Positions 26,494 to 35,168 of a stretch of 64,000 bases of DNA are shown one piece after another. The first letter of the stretch is position 1; the number at the start of each line of letters is the position of its first letter. The position numbers and the translations under genes were made by a program. The DNA is taken from the NCBI GenBank assembly GCA_003243975.1, contig QHBJ01000030.1, positions 1 to 64,000 on the forward strand, written 5' to 3'. Source of the DNA: Candidatus Meridianibacter frigidus (GTDB lineage Bacteria > Vulcanimicrobiota > Vulcanimicrobiia > Vulcanimicrobiales > Vulcanimicrobiaceae). The notes beneath the pieces were generated by a model, which had not been told where the DNA came from, did not search any database, and saw only the letters and a list, made by a program, of their open reading frames with translations.

Positions 26494-27738
26494 ATGAAAT
26501 CTTCAGCATTGCCCATCCGGTTGCTTGCCGTTCTGTGTCTCTCCGCGCTTCTGAGCGCGTGCGGCGGCAACGGTTCGTCGAACGGATCGAACTCCGCTCC
26601 CTCCGGAGACACCATCAAGATCGGAATCGATCTTCCTGTGAGCGGCGCCGATGCGTCGATCGGCATCCCGACGCAGAACGGTACCGTTCTGGCGATCGAA
26701 CAGGCTGAGGGCAAGGGTCTCCCGGGCGGCTTCCATTTAAAGGCGGACGCGCTCGATGACGCCGTGCAGGGCGTGCACAGTCCGCAACAAGGCGCGAGCA
26801 ATACGAAGACCTTCATATCCGACGCCAACGTCCTGGCCATGGTTGGCCCCTTCAACTCCAACGTAGCGCGCGCCGAGATTCCGCTCACCAACGAAGCGGG
26901 ACTCGTGCAGATTAGCCCTTCGAACACGGCGGATAATCTCACGAAAGGTCCCGATGCTGCGAGCTTGCGGCGTTCGAACCCCGACACGAACACGTACTTC
27001 CGCGTGTGTGCGATCGATTCGCGGCAAGGTCTGGCAGCCGCGCAATCGGCGCGCAAACTCGGTTTTCAAAAAACCTACATCTTGGACGACAACGAAACCT
27101 ATGGCCTGGGTTTGGCCAATGTTTTCGAAACCGATTTCAAGCAGTTGGGCGGCACGGTGTTAGGCCACGATCACATCACCAAGAACCAGCAAGATTTTAA
27201 GGCGCTGCTTACCAAGATTGCGGCCAACCATCCCGACGTTGTCTTCTTCGGCGGCACTTCCAGTAACGGCGGCGGTGAAATTCGCAAGCAGATGTTCGAT
27301 GCCGGCTTGAGCAAGGTCGCGTATCTGGGTGGCGACGGTATCTCGGATCAGCAGTTTATCAAGGATGCCGGCGTGACCGCAGACGGATCGTACTATACGC
27401 TCGCCGCTCCCAACACCCAGAAACTGCCCTCCGCGCAGCAATTCGTCAAGGATTACCAAAAGCGGTGGAACTCGCAAGTAGGCCCGTACAGCGCCAGCGC
27501 GTATGCCGGCACGCAGATCATCATCGCGGCGATCGTAAAGGCCATCAAAGACAACCACAACAAAATGCCGACCCGCGCACAGGTGCTCAAGAACGTGGCC
27601 GCCACTAAGAACTTCGACTCGCCCCTGGGTCCGATCGGATTCGACAAAGACGGCGATTCCACGAGCCCGGTTATCAGCTTCTGGACGGTAAAGAACGGCC
27701 AGCAGGCCTTCGTCGATCAGGTGAAATTGAAACTCTAA
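26494..27738 (+). CDS. livK: branched-chain amino acid-type ABC substrate-binding lipoprotein
   Basis: A 414-residue periplasmic-binding protein of the Leu/Ile/Val family. The signal peptide ends in a lipobox (LLSAC), then a Gly/Ser/Asn linker, then DTIKIGIDLPVSG at the start of the type I binding fold. Ligand range in this family includes branched-chain amino acids, amides, urea and aromatic acids, so substrate is undetermined. First gene of a five-gene operon with 3-base or smaller gaps. Confidence 0.88.
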   Translation: MKSSALPIRLLAVLCLSALLSACGGNGSSNGSNSAPSGDTIKIGIDLPVSGADASIGIPTQNGTVLAIEQAEGKGLPGGFHLKADALDDAVQGVHSPQQGASNTKTFISDANVLAMVGPFNSNVARAEIPLTNEAGLVQISPSNTADNLTKGPDAASLRRSNPDTNTYFRVCAIDSRQGLAAAQSARKLGFQKTYILDDNETYGLGLANVFETDFKQLGGTVLGHDHITKNQQDFKALLTKIAANHPDVVFFGGTSSNGGGEIRKQMFDAGLSKVAYLGGDGISDQQFIKDAGVTADGSYYTLAAPNTQKLPSAQQFVKDYQKRWNSQVGPYSASAYAGTQIIIAAIVKAIKDNHNKMPTRAQVLKNVAATKNFDSPLGPIGFDKDGDSTSPVISFWTVKNGQQAFVDQVKLKL

Positions 27739-27741
27739 ACC

Positions 27742-28656
27742 TTGCACAACGTTCTTCAGCAGCTGGTAAACGGGCTTTCGCTCGGCGGAATCTACGCGCT
27801 TATCGCGCTGGGGTACACGATGGTGTACGGTATCATCGAGCTGATCAACTTCGCGCACGGCGACGTCTATACGCTGGGCACGTTCTTCTCGCTGGCGATT
27901 CTGGGGCTGCTCGGCGTTTCCAATCAACTTCACGGGACGCCGCTCGTGATCGATGTTGCGATCACCGTAATCGGCGCCATGATCCTGTGCGGTCTGGTCG
28001 GAGTCGTGATCGAGCGCTTCGCTTACCGTCCCCTGCGCAACGCACCGCGGCTGGCCCCGCTCATTACCGCCATCGGCGTGTCGTTTATCTTAGAAAATGT
28101 CATGCAGCTGTGGCGCGGACCGTCGCCGGTTCCCTTTCCGCAGGTATTTCCCAATCCTGCCTGGGTTGTCGGCGGAATCGAGATCCAGGCCAAGCAGATG
28201 ATGGTAATTCTCTTCGCAATTGTGATGATGGTCGCGCTACAACTGTTCATCTACAATACCAAGCTGGGCAAGGCGATGCGCGCCACCGCACAGGATCGCG
28301 ACGCCGCTCAACTGATGGGCATCAACGTCAATGCCACCATCGCGCTCACGTTCCTGATCGGCAGTGCGCTGGCGGGAGCCGCCGGATTCGTGTCGGGAGT
28401 GTACTACCAATCGACGTGGTTCTTTAACGGGTTCAATGCCGGGCTAAAAGCCTTTACCGCCGCCGTACTCGGCGGCATCGGCAATTTGGCCGGAGCCATG
28501 CTCGGTGGCTTTCTCATCGGCCTAATCGAAGCGCTAGCAAATCTGTTCCCCAACGGCAACCAGTGGAGCAACGTGGTGGTGTTCTCCGTGCTGGTGCTGG
28601 TGCTGATCTTTCGTCCGTCCGGATTGTTGGGCGAGTCGCTGCCGGAGAAGGTCTAA
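27742..28656 (+). CDS. livH: LivH-type ABC permease
   Basis: A 304-residue inner-membrane permease of about eight helices, starting at TTG three bases after livK. It opens with LQQLVNGLSLGGIYALIALGYTMVYGII and contains the cytoplasmic coupling segment KAMRATAQDRDAAQLMGI (EAA-like), both typical of LivH. Partner of LivM. Confidence 0.9.
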   Translation: MHNVLQQLVNGLSLGGIYALIALGYTMVYGIIELINFAHGDVYTLGTFFSLAILGLLGVSNQLHGTPLVIDVAITVIGAMILCGLVGVVIERFAYRPLRNAPRLAPLITAIGVSFILENVMQLWRGPSPVPFPQVFPNPAWVVGGIEIQAKQMMVILFAIVMMVALQLFIYNTKLGKAMRATAQDRDAAQLMGINVNATIALTFLIGSALAGAAGFVSGVYYQSTWFFNGFNAGLKAFTAAVLGGIGNLAGAMLGGFLIGLIEALANLFPNGNQWSNVVVFSVLVLVLIFRPSGLLGESLPEKV

Positions 28657-28659
28657 GTC

Positions 28660-29697
28660 GTGCTGCAACGCCTGGCCAGCTTGCCGCGCAGCCGCCAGAT
28701 TATCGTTTGGATCGGGCTTGCGCTCGTACTGGTTGCCTTGCCGTTCATCGATCACAACGATTCGCATTTCAACCTGCTGGCCGACGCGGGCGTTTACGTC
28801 TTGCTGGCGCTTGGTCTCAATATCGTGGTGGGGTTTGCGGGACTGCTCGATCTTGGGTACGCGGCATTCTTTGCAATCGGGTCCTACTCGTATGCGATGC
28901 TGGCCAGCCCCCAGTTCAACATTCACGTGCCGTTTTGGGTCATGCTGTTTTTGGCATCGGGAATCGCTGCGGTGTTCGGCTTGCTGCTGGGCGCGCCCAC
29001 CTTGCGGCTGCGCGGTGACTACCTTGCCATCGTCACGCTTGGCTTCGGTGAAATCGTGCCGCAGACGTTCTTGAATCTGAACAAGTACACGGGCGGACCG
29101 AACGGCATCAGTTCGCTGGACACACCCAGTTTCTTCGGTCATCCCTTCGGGTTTGCATCGGTGCCGTACTACTATGTGATTCTGGCGCTGATCGGCGTCG
29201 GATTATTTGCCGCGTACAACCTGCGCGACAGCCGGCTGGGCCGAGCTTGGATGGCCATTCGCGAAGACGAACTCGCCGCCAAGCACATGGGCATCAACAC
29301 GACAACCGCCAAGCTGGCGGCCTTTGCATTCGGCGCATCGTTTAGCGGCATGGCGGGCTGCATTTTCGCCTCGAAGCTCAACTTGGTTTCGCCGGATTCC
29401 TTTCAGTTCAGCGTCAGCGTGCTAGTGCTAGCGATGCTGGTGCTGGGGGGCATGGGCAACATTCCGGGTGTCATCGTCGGCAGTCTGGTGCTTTTCACGG
29501 TGAACTTTATCTTCTTGCCGCAAGCCAATAACATCGCGGCTTCGATTAATCTCCATGTTGATTTCACGAACTACCGCTTCTTCGTGTACGGCTTCATCCT
29601 GGTGGCCATCATGCTCTTCAAACCCGAAGGGCTTATTCCCAGCCAACAGCGGCGCGCCGAACTGCGCGCGGGTCACGCGAAGACGGAGCCCGGCTGA
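28660..29697 (+). CDS. livM: LivM-type ABC permease
   Basis: A 345-residue second permease with a GTG start. It has the LivM landmarks YVLLALGLNIVVGFAGLLDLGYAAFF and the coupling helix WMAIREDELAAKHMGI. The stop overlaps the ATG of livG by one base. Confidence 0.9.
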   Translation: MLQRLASLPRSRQIIVWIGLALVLVALPFIDHNDSHFNLLADAGVYVLLALGLNIVVGFAGLLDLGYAAFFAIGSYSYAMLASPQFNIHVPFWVMLFLASGIAAVFGLLLGAPTLRLRGDYLAIVTLGFGEIVPQTFLNLNKYTGGPNGISSLDTPSFFGHPFGFASVPYYYVILALIGVGLFAAYNLRDSRLGRAWMAIREDELAAKHMGINTTTAKLAAFAFGASFSGMAGCIFASKLNLVSPDSFQFSVSVLVLAMLVLGGMGNIPGVIVGSLVLFTVNFIFLPQANNIAASINLHVDFTNYRFFVYGFILVAIMLFKPEGLIPSQQRRAELRAGHAKTEPG

Positions 29698-30458
29698 TGC
29701 CGTTGCTCGAAATGGACAACGTGACCAAAATGTTCGGCGGTTTGACTGCCGTTCACAATGTTTCGTTTACGGTGGAACAGGGTGCCATCGTGGCGATGAT
29801 CGGGCCGAACGGCGCCGGTAAGTCGACTATTTTCAACCTCATTACTGGAATCTACGAGCCCACCAAAGGAACCATCGAGTTCGCCGACCATCACATCGAG
29901 GGGTTACCGACTTATCAGATCACCGCCAGCGGCATCGCGCGGACCTTTCAGAATATTCGGCTTTTCGCTTTTATGTCGGCGCTGGATAATGTGATGACTG
30001 GCGAGCACGCACGTATGAAGGCAAAGCTGTGGGACTCGCTGCTGCACACGCCGGGACAGCGCAAGGAGGAGGCCCAAGTGCAAGCGCGGGCACGTGAATT
30101 GCTTGCGTTTGTCGGGCTGGAGGGTGACGCCGAAAAATACGCACGCAACCTGCCCTACGGTTCGCAGCGGCGTTTGGAGATAGGGCGCGCGCTTGCGAGC
30201 GAGCCCCGGCTGCTCCTACTCGACGAACCCGCGGCCGGCATGAATCCGCGCGAAAAAGAAGACTTGATGGACTTAATCCGGCGCATTCGTGAGCGGGGCG
30301 TGACGGTATTTCTCATCGAGCACGATATGGGACTGGTCATGAACATCAGCGAGCGTGTGACGGTCCTGGATCACGGCGACAAGATCGCCGAAGGCACGCC
30401 CGCCGAAATCCGCTCCAACCAGCGTGTCATCGAGGCGTACTTGGGAAAGCCCGCCTAG
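29697..30458 (+). CDS. livG: LivG-type ABC ATPase
   Basis: A 253-residue nucleotide-binding subunit. Walker A is GPNGAGKS, the LivG-specific ARTFQNIRLF Q-loop region follows, the signature is LPYGSQRRLEIGRAL, Walker B is LLLLDEPAAGMNP, and the switch His is in LIEHDMG. Shares one base with livF. Confidence 0.92.
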   Translation: MPLLEMDNVTKMFGGLTAVHNVSFTVEQGAIVAMIGPNGAGKSTIFNLITGIYEPTKGTIEFADHHIEGLPTYQITASGIARTFQNIRLFAFMSALDNVMTGEHARMKAKLWDSLLHTPGQRKEEAQVQARARELLAFVGLEGDAEKYARNLPYGSQRRLEIGRALASEPRLLLLDEPAAGMNPREKEDLMDLIRRIRERGVTVFLIEHDMGLVMNISERVTVLDHGDKIAEGTPAEIRSNQRVIEAYLGKPA

Positions 30459-31174
30459 TGAGTTTACTAGAAGTGCATGGTCTCGACGCGCACTACGGCC
30501 GCATTCAAGCGCTTTCGGGAATCTCGATTCGCGTGGAAGAAAGCGAGATCGTCACGTTAATCGGCGCGAACGGCGCCGGCAAAACCACCACGCTGCGCGC
30601 CATAAGCGGGCTGGTGCGTCCCTCGCGCGGCGAGATTACTTTCGGTGGCCGCAGTATTCTTCGCAACTCGCCGGATCATACCGTCCGGGCCGGGATTGGA
30701 CATTCACCCGAAGGCCGGCGCGTGTTCGCGCGCATGTCGGTGCGGGAGAACTTGGAGCTGGGAGCATTTACGCGGGATGCCAAGGGTGAAATCGCCGGCG
30801 ACCTGGCGTACGTTCTAAAGACCTTTCCGCGTTTGCAAGAGCGTTTGGAGCAGAAGGCCGGCACGCTTTCCGGGGGCGAGCAGCAGATGTTAGCGATGGG
30901 ACGCGCACTTATGTCGCGACCGAAACTGCTGATGCTGGACGAACCGTCACTCGGACTTTCGCCGCTCTTGGTAGCGACAATCTTTGCGGTGATTAAAGAA
31001 ATCAATGCGCGCGGCACGACCATCTTGCTGGTCGAGCAAAACGCGCGGCAAGCCTTGCAAATCGCGGTCCGCGGTTACGTGTTGGAAGTCGGCAAGATTA
31101 CGCACGAAGACAGCGGCGCAAACTTGATGGCCAGTCCCGCGGTTCAGGCGGCATATCTGGGAGGTGCCGCATAA
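30458..31174 (+). CDS. livF: LivF-type ABC ATPase
   Basis: A 238-residue second ATPase with a GTG start. Walker A is GANGAGKT, LivF-type GHSPEGRRVFARMSV follows, the signature is LSGGEQQMLAMGRAL, Walker B is LLMLDEPSLGLSP, and LLVEQNARQAL closes the set. Last gene of the liv operon, followed by a hairpin shared with nagA. Confidence 0.92.
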   Translation: MSLLEVHGLDAHYGRIQALSGISIRVEESEIVTLIGANGAGKTTTLRAISGLVRPSRGEITFGGRSILRNSPDHTVRAGIGHSPEGRRVFARMSVRENLELGAFTRDAKGEIAGDLAYVLKTFPRLQERLEQKAGTLSGGEQQMLAMGRALMSRPKLLMLDEPSLGLSPLLVATIFAVIKEINARGTTILLVEQNARQALQIAVRGYVLEVGKITHEDSGANLMASPAVQAAYLGGAA

Positions 31175-31194
31175 GGGTTACGTTCCTGGAAGCA

Positions 31195-31219
31195 CTACCG
31201 GAATATCTTTGATCGGTAG
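31195..31219. terminator. candidate bidirectional terminator between livF and nagA
   Basis: CTACCG at 31195-31200 pairs with CGGTAG at 31214-31219. AAGGG (31173-31177) and CCCTT (31221-31225) can add an outer stem that reaches the stop codons of both convergent genes. No long T tract is present. Confidence 0.4.
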
Positions 31220-31223
31220 CCCC

Positions 31224-32411
31224 TTACGATGCCTGTGCGGGGGCGGGCTTTAAGATCTCGCCGTGGACGACGGCGCCGCCCACGATCGTTCCGATTACCT
31301 GGTAATCCTGATTCCAAATGGAAAGGTCGGCGCGCATGCCGCGCGCGATGGTTCCCATGTCGCGCTGCAAGCCAAGCAATTGCGCCGGCGCGCGCGTAGC
31401 CGCTATCACCGCGCGCTCAAATGGCAATTCGGTGTACTGCATGTAGTTGCGAACGGCCTGATCGATGCGCAGCGCACTCCCCGCGATCGTTCCGTCTTGC
31501 GCCCGCACCAGGCCGTCTACAATTCTATACCCCTTCCCAAAGGGCGGCATATTGTCGGTTGCCAGAACCACCCGGTCGCCCAGAGTGCGGTACAGAATAT
31601 CGATCATGACGGGTGAGACATGGTGCCCATCGCAGATGACCTGGACCATCGTGCGCCGGTCCTGAATGAACGCCGCCAGTATCGAGGGATCGCGGTGATC
31701 CAGCGGCGGCATCGCGTTGAACGCATGGGTGAGCGATCGGAACCCCATACCGATCGCCAGCATGCCTTCGCTATAGTGCGCGGCCGTGTGCCCAGCAGAG
31801 CATACGATTCCACGATCGGTGAAGAAGCGCGCGGCCTCTGCGGCTCCTTCGATTTCCGGCGCGAGCGTAACCATCAGCAACGTGCCGGCGCTGGCATCGT
31901 ACAGAGCCTGCGCTGCGCCATGACCCGCTGGCAGAATCCACTCGGGGCGGTGAACGCGGCGAAATTTCGGGTTAAGAAATGGTCCTTCGAAGTGAATGCC
32001 CAGACATCGTGCGCCGATGGCCGGGTTCTCCTCCAGTGAATGAGCGGCTTCTGCGATCTCGCCGGCCGCATGCAGCATGGATTCGAATGGCGCGGTCATG
32101 ACGCCCGCCAGGAATCCGGACGCACCCTGCCGCGCGTATTCAACGGCTGCAACCGGTACTGCGTTGCCTTGATCGCGATTAAAGAGAAACTCGCCCGCGC
32201 CGTTGGTGTGAACGTCGATCAACCCGGGAGCGACCGTGGTATCGGGAGGTAGCCGGTACTCGCAATGCCCGTCGCCGGAAAGGACTTCGCGAATGCGTCC
32301 GTCTTGCACAACCAAGCGGCCGAACGCCGTGCCTCCATCGCCAAAAGCGATTCGAGCAGGCCCTAGAGAGTAACGATCAGGCGTGGGAGATTGCCTCCTG
32401 TGAATAGGCAC
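31224..32411 (-). CDS. nagA: N-acetylglucosamine-6-phosphate deacetylase
   Basis: A 395-residue amidohydrolase-fold enzyme converting GlcNAc-6-P to GlcN-6-P and acetate. Blocks correspond to NagA: PGLIDVHTNGAGE, metal-ligand Glu in GIHFEGPFLNP, His in SAGHTAAHY and LTHAFNAM, and catalytic Asp in LATDNMPP. The GTG at 32411 is preceded by AAGGTGG at a proper distance. An AGGAGG just inside the frame at about 32390-32395 has no standard start after it and was judged incidental. It follows the dynamin-like gene by 21 bases on the same strand. Confidence 0.88.
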   Translation of the reverse strand: MPIHRRQSPTPDRYSLGPARIAFGDGGTAFGRLVVQDGRIREVLSGDGHCEYRLPPDTTVAPGLIDVHTNGAGEFLFNRDQGNAVPVAAVEYARQGASGFLAGVMTAPFESMLHAAGEIAEAAHSLEENPAIGARCLGIHFEGPFLNPKFRRVHRPEWILPAGHGAAQALYDASAGTLLMVTLAPEIEGAAEAARFFTDRGIVCSAGHTAAHYSEGMLAIGMGFRSLTHAFNAMPPLDHRDPSILAAFIQDRRTMVQVICDGHHVSPVMIDILYRTLGDRVVLATDNMPPFGKGYRIVDGLVRAQDGTIAGSALRIDQAVRNYMQYTELPFERAVIAATRAPAQLLGLQRDMGTIARGMRADLSIWNQDYQVIGTIVGGAVVHGEILKPAPAQAS

Positions 32412-32432
32412 TCACCACCTTCGCGATAGCGC

Positions 32433-35153
32433 TCACGGTTTACTTTTGCGCCCGAGTAGGCGCGAAATGAAGTTGTTGGGCTGCGTAATCGTGACCGCGT
32501 GCACGGAGTTGGCGGTACTGGCGGCGGCAGCGCGTTCCAGCCGTTCCAACCGCTGCATGTGCGCCTCACTATCTGCGCTGAGGGTAGCAACGAGTGCATC
32601 TAATTCGTTCCAGCCAGCCGGTGCGCGTCCGTCGCGCTTCGCTTGCGCGTACTCCAGTATTGAAACTGTAAAGACACGTTTGGGGCTGATCTTGCGCTGG
32701 GCCAGATACTCTTTTGCCAGCTCGACCACCCCGCGACGCTCGGCCGGGGTTTCATTGTCGGCGATCGTGTGGACAAATTGCATGGGCCGTTCTTGAGCCG
32801 CCACGCGTTCGAAAAGGTCCAGTTCGCGGTCCGAGAGCTGGCGCGAAAAAAGGCAGAGCATTTCGCTCGCATTCGAAGCTGCAACCAGCGCGATCTCTTC
32901 CGCGTGTTGCGCGCCCGAATCGAACGCCGGAACGTGCACCAACACCAGTTCACGCGGCAACTTCCAAGGCGTTTCGATAAGTACCGGATTTCGCGTGGCT
33001 TCCTCCAATGCAGATTCGATCTCCACCTCGTTCCATACGCCGGAGGGAGCGAGCGCATACGCTCGTTCGGCGGGACCGTAACGCACGTGCACCGGAAAGG
33101 CGATGGCGCCGGCAACTTCATCCGCGAGAACGCGTGAGCCGGCGATCGCGTTGATCAAACTCGACTTGCCGCGCCGCAGCGCTCCCAGCACGGCGACGCG
33201 CCATCGCGTCGGCCGCAGGCCTTTCCCGTACGCTTGCCGGTCGAAACTTGCCTGATCGTGTGCGCGCCGAACGATGTGAGGCCCGGCGTCGGCAGCAGCG
33301 ATCTCGGGTTCTCGCTCGAAAAAACTCTTGGCCGTTCGCCGCATCTGCTCGCGCTTTTCGCCGAGCGTTTGAACGGTTTTCGCAAGTTCTTCCCGCAACT
33401 GGGCAACGTCCCCGCGCTGGTGAGCTGCTCGCGAGCGCTCGATCGACCCGAGCTGGATGTCGCGCATTTGTCTGGTAACTTCTTGGAGGGCGGAGCAAAA
33501 AGAAGAAGCAATGGTTTCCAACTGTACGGCCACATCGGTTGTGAAAGCCATCAAATCGGCGCGCATATGTGGCAGGATTTCGGAGCGCAGGTCTGCGGTG
33601 AGCTCGCGTTTCATGTATGCGCCGGACGGTTTGCCGGCGAACCGTGCTCCGATATCGGAAACGAGATTCGTGCCGGGGCCGGCGATGGCTTCCAGAACGA
33701 TGCTCGCCGCAACCGCCGCATCCACGTCGCTGCTCCACAACCCGCTTGCGCCCTGAGCCCCGAAGGCTACGGCGGCGGCGTCGTTGAGCGAGAAGCGCAA
33801 AGCGGCTTCCTGTCGCGCGGCATGCTGCGCTTGACGAATGTCGTTAAGCGCCTCCGCGGAGAGCCGCGTTGCGAACTCGCCGACGACCTCCAGGAAGAGG
33901 CGGTCGATGAGGATGTTCAGGCGCGCGCGATCGCGCACTCGAGCGATGTCCGCCGTGTCAAGCGCCTGCGTAAGTTCGGCCTGCATCTCCCTGCAGAGAA
34001 CATCCGCCTGCTCGGCGGCGTGTTGACGGCGCGCGGCCGCACGCCCGGCCACACCGTTAGATTGAATACGCAGATTTTGTTCGAGCGCTTCGATTTGCGG
34101 ACGCGCGCTGGCCTCGGCCTGCTCGAGTTCCGCGGTATCTCGAGAGAGCATCTCAACGTCTGCCTGCAGTCGCGCTACGACATGGTCGAGGATCACCGCG
34201 CTCTGATCGTACGCGCGCCGCAGACGCGCACGTCCGGTCGTGGCAATCAACGAGGCATCCAGCGCATTGACGAAGAGGTCGAAACGGCTTTGGGCGACCA
34301 GAGCCGGCGATTCTTCGAGTATCCCGCGAACGAATGAGAGAGCGGAGAGTGCGTAGACGTACGTGCCGGGCGCATGTACCGCTGCCAGCGCAGCGATGCG
34401 ATCGCGGGCGTGCTCCCAGTCGGCACGCCCGTCGTCTTGCACCGACTCCCATAAATCGATCTTGGTTTGGACGATGAAGATCGAGTCCAGATGCCCGCGT
34501 ATGATTCCAAGGAACGAGGCGTCGCCTTCGGTGAACGGCTGCTGCGTATCGATCAAATAGAGCACTGCGTCGGCGCTGGGCAAGAATTGAAGGGTTGCGC
34601 GGCGGTGAGCCGGATTCACCGAGGCCAAACCGGGCGTATCGGCTATTGTAAATCCGCGTTGAAGAAAGGGCGAATCGACGCGGACCATTACACGTTCGGG
34701 CACATCCCGCTGCTCTTGCGTCGCATCATGCAGCTTCCCGGTCTCACCGCGTCCCACGGAAATGAAACGCGAAAGGCGGTCGAGCGCAACACGCTCCGTC
34801 CGTCCGCCTGAGTAGTGCGCGTAGGCTTCGTCCTGCTCACCGAAATCTAGTTCGGTGATCGCCGCCGTCGATGGGTTGATATCGGTTGCCAGCAACCCGG
34901 CGATTCGTTTTGCGTTCCCGGCTTGCTCGTACCAAAACTTGCCCAAGAGCGCGTTTAGCAGGAACGACTTGCCGCTGGAGAATTCGCCCACTACGGCTAA
35001 GACAAACTTGCCGCGCTCCAGCCGGGTGCGTGCCGCGACGATCGCTTCTTTTGAACCGGCGTCCGCGAGCAGTTCGACTTCGCGCATCGTCCCCGCCAGC
35101 GCGTCGCGCGCGGCTTCGTAACGGCGCATTGCATCTTGGTCGACCGTAGTCAC
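32433..35153 (-). CDS. bacterial dynamin-like protein with two GTPase-type P-loops
   Basis: A 906-residue dynamin-superfamily protein, probably acting at membranes. The N-terminal GTPase is canonical: P-loop GEFSSGKS (56-63), switch Thr in NPSTAAIT, DTPG (172-175) and TKID (230-233). A long helical stalk-like region (about 290-640) follows, with a short hydrophobic Ala/Gly-rich stretch that could be a paddle. A second G-domain starts near 652 with P-loop GALRRGKSS (657-665). Its G3 (VPAFDSG) and G4 (HTIADNE) positions are degenerate and no second stalk follows. B. subtilis DynA (about 1190 residues) is a true tandem; this is a shorter variant. GTG start at 35153; ATG at residue 9 is an alternative. 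Confidence 0.8.
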   Translation of the reverse strand: MTTVDQDAMRRYEAARDALAGTMREVELLADAGSKEAIVAARTRLERGKFVLAVVGEFSSGKSFLLNALLGKFWYEQAGNAKRIAGLLATDINPSTAAITELDFGEQDEAYAHYSGGRTERVALDRLSRFISVGRGETGKLHDATQEQRDVPERVMVRVDSPFLQRGFTIADTPGLASVNPAHRRATLQFLPSADAVLYLIDTQQPFTEGDASFLGIIRGHLDSIFIVQTKIDLWESVQDDGRADWEHARDRIAALAAVHAPGTYVYALSALSFVRGILEESPALVAQSRFDLFVNALDASLIATTGRARLRRAYDQSAVILDHVVARLQADVEMLSRDTAELEQAEASARPQIEALEQNLRIQSNGVAGRAAARRQHAAEQADVLCREMQAELTQALDTADIARVRDRARLNILIDRLFLEVVGEFATRLSAEALNDIRQAQHAARQEAALRFSLNDAAAVAFGAQGASGLWSSDVDAAVAASIVLEAIAGPGTNLVSDIGARFAGKPSGAYMKRELTADLRSEILPHMRADLMAFTTDVAVQLETIASSFCSALQEVTRQMRDIQLGSIERSRAAHQRGDVAQLREELAKTVQTLGEKREQMRRTAKSFFEREPEIAAADAGPHIVRRAHDQASFDRQAYGKGLRPTRWRVAVLGALRRGKSSLINAIAGSRVLADEVAGAIAFPVHVRYGPAERAYALAPSGVWNEVEIESALEEATRNPVLIETPWKLPRELVLVHVPAFDSGAQHAEEIALVAASNASEMLCLFSRQLSDRELDLFERVAAQERPMQFVHTIADNETPAERRGVVELAKEYLAQRKISPKRVFTVSILEYAQAKRDGRAPAGWNELDALVATLSADSEAHMQRLERLERAAAASTANSVHAVTITQPNNFISRLLGRKSKP

Positions 35154-35168
35154 AGTATGAGCCGGGCT

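Noticed and set aside
32389-32396. AGGAGG inside the start of nagA as its true ribosome-binding site
   Set aside because: No ATG, GTG or TTG follows in frame at a suitable distance, while the GTG at 32411 has its own AAGGTGG.
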